Source: Clostridiales bacterium | Lineage (GTDB): Bacteria; Bacillota; Clostridia; Oscillospirales; JAAYXM01 | Length of the DNA stretch: 9,158 nt | Assembly: GCA_012515925.1 (NCBI GenBank) | Contig: JAAYXM010000025.1 | Span: 1-9,158 of the forward strand | Reading direction: 5' to 3' | Shown: positions 5,907-9,158 of the stretch, piece by piece | Numbering within the stretch: the stretch's first letter is position 1 | How the letters are laid out: every line of letters starts with the position of its first letter | The notes under the pieces: model-generated | Told to the model about the DNA's origin: nothing | The model's input: only the letters and a program-made list of their open reading frames with translations | The model's database searches: none | Translations under genes and position numbers: made by a program

Positions 5907-5935
5907 TTGAATATGTTTAATACATGGTGTAAAAT
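5907..5935 (+). promoter_or_regulatory. Sigma-A promoter of the amino-acid ABC transporter operon
   Basis: TTGAAT (5907-5912) and TAAAAT (5930-5935) have the ideal 17-base spacing. The leader to the TTG start codon at 6005 would be about 62 bases. I see no T-box, riboswitch or attenuator in it. The promoter lies back to back with the sigK control region. Confidence 0.7.
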
Positions 5936-6004
5936 ATTTTTAGTTTATTTGCCGCGCCAGGAAATTGTATATCACTTTTTCTATTATATGCCGGAGTTGA
6001 TATT

Positions 6005-6706
6005 TTGGTTCAATGGATTATAGGCAAGTGGGACGCGTTTTCCCATGACGTGTACTTAAACTTTATAAAGGAAAGCCGTTATCTTCTGATACTCGACGGC
6101 TTGAAAACCACAATCCTGCTTTCGATTACCGCGATTTTATTCGGTATCGTATTAGGCGGGCTCGCGACGCTGCTTCGAAGGTCAAAATACGGATTTCTCC
6201 GCGCGATAGGCTATACTTATGTGGACGTTATCAGGGGAACGCCGTCGATGATGCAGCTGCTTGTAATCAACTTTGTGGTGTTCGCCTCGGTAAACGTCGA
6301 TTTGTTTGTGGTGGGTACCGTCGCGTTCGGCTTGAACAGCGGCGCGTATATATCCGAGATTTTTCGCGCCGGTATTCTCTCAATCGACAAGGGACAGACC
6401 GAGGCCGGACGTTCGCTTGGTCTCAGCTCGTCCCAGACCATGACATATATAATACTTCCGCAGGCGATAAAGAACATACTGCCCGCCCTCGCAAACGAGT
6501 TTATCATGCTTATCAAGGAAACCGCTATTGTTGGATATATAGCCATGCGTGATTTGACAAAAGCCGGCGATATAATAAGAAGCCTTACCTATGACGCGTA
6601 CATGCCGCTTCTGGCGGTCGCGCTGCTCTATTATCTGCTTGTCAAAATCCTTACGCTCGGAATAGAGTGGCTGGAACGGTACCTGCGCGCCTCGGATATG
6701 AGGTAA
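6005..6706 (+). CDS. Polar amino-acid ABC transporter permease (HisM/GlnP family)
   Basis: This 233-residue inner-membrane protein forms the channel of an amino-acid importer. Several hydrophobic segments are visible, at about 34-56, 84-107, 160-182 and 200-222. The cytoplasmic EAA loop that docks the ATPase is EAGRSLGLSSSQTMTYIILP at 133-152, and the following KNILPALANEFIMLIKETA is also typical of the His/Gln/Arg permease family. RGTPSMMQLL (77-86) matches the usual RGTPLLVQL motif. Translation starts with TTG: GGAG at 5993-5996 stands eight bases before it, and no in-frame ATG fits the family N-terminus. An ATG at 5989 is in another frame and soon ends. Only one permease is encoded, so the pore is probably a homodimer. 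It is the first gene of a three-gene operon, followed by the ATPase after 24 bases. Confidence 0.92.
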   Translation: MVQWIIGKWDAFSHDVYLNFIKESRYLLILDGLKTTILLSITAILFGIVLGGLATLLRRSKYGFLRAIGYTYVDVIRGTPSMMQLLVINFVVFASVNVDLFVVGTVAFGLNSGAYISEIFRAGILSIDKGQTEAGRSLGLSSSQTMTYIILPQAIKNILPALANEFIMLIKETAIVGYIAMRDLTKAGDIIRSLTYDAYMPLLAVALLYYLLVKILTLGIEWLERYLRASDMR

Positions 6707-6730
6707 CTTTTATTCGAAAGAGGAAACAGC

Positions 6731-7456
6731 ATGATTGTCGTAAACGGTTTATGCAAAACATTTGATAAAACGCCCGTATTAAGGGGTATTGACGAGCATA
6801 TACATCAAGGTGAAAAGGTTGTTATAATCGGGCCGTCGGGCTCTGGAAAAAGCACTTTCCTGCGCTGTCTGAACCTGCTCGAGACCCCCACATCGGGCAC
6901 GATACTGATAGAGGGCGAGGATATAACCGCGCCGGGCGCGAATGTTGATAAAATACGGCAGAAAATGGGCATGGTGTTTCAGCAGTTCAACCTGTTCCCG
7001 CATCTGAACGTGCTTGACAATATCACGCTCTCACCCGTAAAAACCGGAAAAAACACAAAGGAAGAGGCGCGGGATATCGCGTTTTCGCTCCTAAAGCGCG
7101 TCGGCCTTGAGGAAAAGGCCGGCTCCTTTCCCGGCCAGCTATCCGGCGGTCAGAAGCAAAGAATAGCCATAATCCGCGCGCTTGCCATGTCGCCCGATGT
7201 TATGCTGTTTGACGAGCCTACCTCGGCGCTGGACCCCGAAATGGTGGGCGAGGTATTGCAGGTCATGAAGGATTTAGCTGAGGCGGGCATGACAATGGTT
7301 GTCGTAACGCACGAAATGGGCTTTGCGCGCGAGGTGGCTTCCCGCGTATTGTTTATGGACGAGGGGCTGATTGCCGAACAGGGCGAACCCGACGAGTTTT
7401 TCAAAAACCCCAAAAACGAACGCACAAGATCTTTTCTAAGCAGAGTCGGCATATAA
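6731..7456 (+). CDS. Amino-acid ABC transporter ATP-binding protein (GlnQ/HisP family)
   Basis: This 241-residue cytoplasmic ATPase powers the importer by dimerising on ATP and closing onto the permease. All ABC motifs are present in order: Walker A GPSGSGKST (34-42), Q-loop MVFQQFNLFPH (81-91), signature LSGGQKQR (137-144), Walker B VMLFDEPTSALD (157-168) and the switch His194 in VVTHEMGFA. The GlnQ-specific C-terminal pattern EQGEPDEFFKNPKNERTRSFL is recognisable in its parts at about 216-237, and the length is normal for the family. The signature has QKQ where most relatives have QQQ, a mild change. A GAGGAA ribosome site precedes the ATG. The gene lies between permease and binding protein in one operon. 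The GlnQ/HisP family handles polar or charged amino acids; the exact substrate cannot be read from this subunit. Confidence 0.94.
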   Translation: MIVVNGLCKTFDKTPVLRGIDEHIHQGEKVVIIGPSGSGKSTFLRCLNLLETPTSGTILIEGEDITAPGANVDKIRQKMGMVFQQFNLFPHLNVLDNITLSPVKTGKNTKEEARDIAFSLLKRVGLEEKAGSFPGQLSGGQKQRIAIIRALAMSPDVMLFDEPTSALDPEMVGEVLQVMKDLAEAGMTMVVVTHEMGFAREVASRVLFMDEGLIAEQGEPDEFFKNPKNERTRSFLSRVGI

Positions 7457-7461
7457 CGGAA

Positions 7462-7481
7462 TAAACGGCATAAGCCGTTTA
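7462..7481 (+). other. Intra-operon stem-loop between ATPase and binding-protein genes
   Basis: TAAACGGC-ATAA-GCCGTTTA is a perfect 8-pair hairpin with a four-base loop. It is followed by AATAAAAAA, not by a T-run, so it is unlikely to terminate plus-strand transcription. Such stems between transporter genes often mark RNA ends or protect the binding-protein message; that role is inferred. Confidence 0.5.
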
Positions 7482-7505
7482 AATAAAAAATTTCAGGAGG
7501 TCATT

Positions 7506-8279
7506 ATGAAAAGATTTAAAGCTTTATCTTTGCTGCTCGCGGTTGTCCTGATTCTGTCGGTCTCGGCGTGTACGCTGAAAGGCCCGGATAAAAAGCTGGT
7601 CGTGGCGACAAACGCGCAATTCCCGCCGTTTGAATATGTCACCGAAGCCGGGCAAGGTGTCATCGACAAATATGACGGTATCGATATCCTGATTGTGCAG
7701 GAAATCGCAAAGGACCACGGCTTTAAAATCGAAATCGCGGACATGGAGTTTAATTCAATTATCGCTTCCGTAACAACCGGAAAGGCCGACATAGGCGTCG
7801 CGGGCATGACGGATACGGCGGACCGCCGCGAAAACGTTGATTTCAGTATTCCCTACTGGGTCGCGGTCCAGACGATTATCGTACCCGAGACCAACACGGA
7901 TATCACAAGCGCCGAGTCCCTTAAGGGCAAAAAGGTCGGCGTTGTGACCGGATATACCGGCGACAGCGCCCTTTCCGATATGGGTGACATTAATCTGTTG
8001 AGATTCAATAAGGGCATCGACGCGGTTATGGAGCTTACCAACGGCAAGCTTGACGCTGTTGTTATCGACTCCCCTACCGCGAACAGGTTTATCGAAAAGT
8101 TTGACGGTTTGAAGGCCGTTTATGACGATACCGTTTTTGAAACCGAACAGTACGCGATAGCCGTACAAAAAGGAAACCAGGAGCTTCTTGACAAGATAAA
8201 CTCCACTATCGAAAGGCTTATCGCAAACAAAGATATCGAACGCTTTGCCGAAGAGATTGACGCGAGATTCCAATCATAA
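7506..8279 (+). CDS. Amino-acid ABC transporter substrate-binding lipoprotein
   Basis: This 257-residue lipoprotein captures the amino acid outside the cell and delivers it to the permease. The N-terminus is a lipoprotein signal: basic MKRFK, hydrophobic core, and lipobox VSAC with the lipidated Cys22. The mature part shows the solute-binding family 3 pattern: FPPFEY (39-44), GIDILIVQEIAK (58-69), ADIGVAGMTDTADRRENVDF (94-113) with Arg107 at the place that holds the substrate carboxylate, GKKVGVVTG (141-149), and DAVVIDSPTA (183-192) with Asp189 expected to hold the amino group. The gene has a strong AGGAGG site (7495-7500), stronger than that of the two genes before it, as expected for the most abundant component. 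It closes the operon and is followed by a large hairpin. A polar amino acid is the likely ligand; which one is not resolved. Confidence 0.93.
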   Translation: MKRFKALSLLLAVVLILSVSACTLKGPDKKLVVATNAQFPPFEYVTEAGQGVIDKYDGIDILIVQEIAKDHGFKIEIADMEFNSIIASVTTGKADIGVAGMTDTADRRENVDFSIPYWVAVQTIIVPETNTDITSAESLKGKKVGVVTGYTGDSALSDMGDINLLRFNKGIDAVMELTNGKLDAVVIDSPTANRFIEKFDGLKAVYDDTVFETEQYAIAVQKGNQELLDKINSTIERLIANKDIERFAEEIDARFQS

Positions 8280-8298
8280 GAACATTAAATTAATAACC

Positions 8299-8334
8299 GG
8301 CGGCAATTCCGGTCCTGATACCGGGATTGCCGCC
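8299..8334. terminator. Bidirectional terminator hairpin between convergent genes
   Basis: GGCGGCAATTCCGG (8299-8312) pairs with CCGGGATTGCCGCC (8321-8334), giving 14 pairs with one T-G wobble and an eight-base loop. It lies between the stop of the binding-protein gene and the stop of the minus-strand gene. The flanks are T-rich on both outgoing sides (TCTTATTTC on plus, GGTTATTAATTT on minus) but lack a pure T-run. Confidence 0.7.
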
Positions 8335-8345
8335 CGAGTCTTATT

Positions 8346-8768
8346 TCAGCTTCCGTAGTCCTCGAGAACAAGGCTCAGGTTTTTTTCTCCTTTAATCCGT
8401 ATACCCTCACGCAGAAGCTCTCTGTCATATATCCGCAGCGTATGCTCGGGTATGTCCGTTATTTTAATCGGAGTATGCGGGTCATCGGCCGGGAATACGG
8501 CTATATTGCCGTTATACAGCTTGATTATAAAGCCTTTTTCGTCCCGCGCCGTATCGCCCCGGTTTTCCGAAATTTCAACGACCGGTCTGTTGTTTCGGTT
8601 TAAAACGCTGTTGAAGCTGTAAATCTCGCCGCCTGCGTTCGTCTCCGGAACAGGCGGTTCCGATTTCTTTATGCTTTGGCCGCGGATGCCGGCAATGCCG
8701 TTTACGACAAAACCCAATAATATAAACACCATACACGCGAAAAGCGCGCTTTTCCTGTTATCAATCAT
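8346..8768 (-). CDS. Membrane-anchored protein with BofC-like C-terminal domain
   Basis: The product has 140 residues from the ATG at 8768. This start is preferred over the ATG at 8789 because AAGGA stands about ten bases before it and the upstream ATG has no ribosome site. Residues 7-28 form one membrane segment, so the rest should lie outside the membrane. After a polar, proline-containing linker, residues 79-138 carry GFIIKLYNGNIAVFPAD, PIKITDIPEHTLRIYDRELL and a final GIRIKGEKNLSLVLEDYG. This order (a two-strand turn with an AVF core, a PxxxxDIP segment, DRELLxxGI, then LxxxLEDY) is that of the BofC C-terminal domain common in Clostridia. In Bacillus BofC limits SpoIVB signalling in the sigma-K checkpoint; Clostridial domain proteins may have other roles. 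The domain call is from memory of the family and is moderately sure. Confidence 0.65.
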   Translation of the reverse strand: MIDNRKSALFACMVFILLGFVVNGIAGIRGQSIKKSEPPVPETNAGGEIYSFNSVLNRNNRPVVEISENRGDTARDEKGFIIKLYNGNIAVFPADDPHTPIKITDIPEHTLRIYDRELLREGIRIKGEKNLSLVLEDYGS

Positions 8769-8857
8769 ATTATCAGCATCCTTCCGCATATTTAGAATAT
8801 AGGACCGGGAGAGTCGAACCCATGTATATTATTTCCGAATACTGGCATTTTAATTCA

Positions 8858-8950
8858 CAACGACACCGGTGGACGGTTTTTCCGTATCGTTGCAAATGTA
8901 TATATCAGAAAAACCGAAAACGACACTGAAGAACTGTCCCCACCGTGTCG
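8858..8950. repeat. REP-like inverted repeat pair (REPIN/MITE-like), non-coding
   Basis: Two related ends face each other: CGACACCGGTGG (8861-8872) and CCACCGTGTCG (8940-8950) are reverse complements except for one missing base. Extending inward, GGAAAAACCGTCC (minus strand) resembles GAAGAACTGTCCCC (plus strand). An inner inverted pair CGGTTTTTC (8874-8882) and GAAAAACCG (8908-8916) adds secondary structure, as does CAACGA/TCGTTG (8858-8863, 8887-8892). The phrase GAAGAACTGTCCCC next to GTGTC is like the REP-type repeats that go with IS200-like RAYT transposases in Firmicutes. No transposase is in the window, so it would be a non-autonomous copy. Confidence 0.5.
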
Positions 8951-8965
8951 CGGACAATATTTCTG

Positions 8966-8994
8966 TGTTATTTTCTGAAAAAATATGCTATAAT
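8966..8994 (+). promoter_or_regulatory. Extended -10 promoter of the downstream gene
   Basis: A perfect TATAAT (8989-8994) is preceded by TGC, forming an extended -10 element that can work without a good -35 box. The -35 position (TGTTAT, 8966-8971, 17-base spacing) is poor. The start site should be close to 9001, so the repeat array that follows would be transcribed. Confidence 0.65.
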
Positions 8995-9013
8995 AGCCAA
9001 GTAGTTTTTATAA

Positions 9014-9088
9014 ACTAACTACTATTTCCTAACTACTATCCGCGTTCCCCGTCTACTAACTACTAACTACTATTTCCTAACTACTATC
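9014..9088 (+). repeat. CTAACTACTA direct-repeat array in the leader of the last gene
   Basis: A 27-base sequence occurs twice without mismatch (9014-9040 and 9062-9088). The basic unit CTAACTACTA occurs five times, starting at 9015, 9029, 9056, 9063 and 9077, with steps of 14, 27, 7 and 14 bases. The repeated units contain no G. The array fills almost the whole space between the predicted start site and the ribosome site. AGTAGTT at 9000-9006 is complementary to the AACTACT in every unit. Confidence 0.85.
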
Positions 9089-9101
9089 TGGGGGTGCCGT
9101 C

Positions 9102-9158
9102 TTGCGAATCAGGAAGCCATCCAAAAGAACCATGAAAAAGATGAAGCTATGGTCGATA
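9102..9158 (+). CDS. Unidentified protein, first 19 codons only
   Basis: The frame opens with TTG at 9102, seven bases after GGGGG (9090-9094), and stays open to the window edge. The visible N-terminus is strongly basic (RIRKPSKRTMKKMK) and turns hydrophobic at the end (LWSI), as in proteins with a cytoplasmic basic tail before a membrane segment. ATG codons at positions 11 and 14 of the frame are other possible starts. The gene lies behind an extended -10 promoter and the repeat-array leader. Nineteen codons are too few to name a family. Confidence 0.5.
   Translation, partial: MRIRKPSKRTMKKMKLWSI

Noticed and set aside
5942..6004. Possible riboswitch or T-box in the leader of the amino-acid transporter.
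   Set aside because: The leader is only about 62 bases, has no T-box sequence and shows no terminator-like hairpin.
5808..6023. A 71-codon plus-strand frame upstream of the permease.
   Set aside because: It spans the sigma-A promoter of the transporter operon, and its end overlaps the permease start in another frame. It has no ribosome site.
8794..8816. tRNA/tmRNA-like T-arm on the minus strand (GGGTTCGACTCTCCCGG).
   Set aside because: The five-pair T stem cannot be completed, and no anticodon arm, D arm or matching acceptor stem lies upstream. It could be an old attachment-site remnant, but nothing else supports this.
8823..8930. A 35-codon plus-strand frame starting at ATG with GGGAGAG in front.
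   Set aside because: It runs straight through the REP-like inverted repeat, has no protein-like composition, and no promoter precedes it.
9014..9088. The repeat array as a small CRISPR.
   Set aside because: Repeats are simple 7-14 base periodic units with no unique spacers of constant length, and no cas genes are near.

Overview
The window looks like a piece of chromosome from an anaerobic, endospore-forming Firmicute of the class Clostridia, probably an uncultured or gut-type lineage. The evidence is a complete sigma-K gene with a pro-sequence, a bofA gene preceded by a DUF2508/YaaL gene, a BofC-like domain protein, AGGAGG-type ribosome binding sites, sigma-A promoters of Bacillus type, and candidate promoters that fit mother-cell sigma-E and sigma-K consensus sequences. 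No prophage, insertion sequence, rRNA, tRNA or CRISPR array was found.

Layout. (1) 1-3398, minus strand: a two-gene operon for a divergent type IIA topoisomerase, B subunit (complete) then A subunit (cut by the window edge), driven by a good sigma-A promoter. (2) 3515-4209, plus strand: a candidate sigma-E promoter, then DUF2508/yaaL and bofA. (3) 4210-4707: a mostly non-coding stretch that holds an inverted-repeat structure, a 37-residue Cys-rich membrane peptide on the minus strand, and a strongly supported small-RNA unit on the plus strand (promoter, long hairpin with a loop able to form a pseudoknot, intrinsic terminator). (4) 4708-5789, minus strand: a 93-residue helical protein with a candidate sigma-K promoter of its own, and upstream of it sigK. 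(5) 5907-8279, plus strand: a polar amino-acid ABC transporter (permease, ATPase, lipoprotein binding protein) from a sigma-A promoter. (6) 8346-8768, minus strand: a membrane-anchored protein with a BofC-like C-terminal domain. (7) 8858-9158: a REP-like inverted repeat pair, an extended -10 promoter, a leader built of repeated CTAACTACTA units, and the first 19 codons of an unidentified gene.

How it fits together. BofA inhibits the SpoIVFB protease that activates pro-sigma-K, and in Bacillus BofC tunes the SpoIVB signal that releases this inhibition. Pro-sigma-K, BofA and a BofC-like protein all lie within about 5 kb here, and the pro-sequence is retained, so the organism probably has a membrane checkpoint for sigma-K activation. 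The small helical gene next to sigK carries a sigma-K-type promoter and may be a product of the late mother-cell programme. The topoisomerase and amino-acid transporter are housekeeping neighbours. The items most worth a second look are the small RNA at about 4546-4700, the repeat-array leader at 9000-9088, and the odd translation start of sigK.
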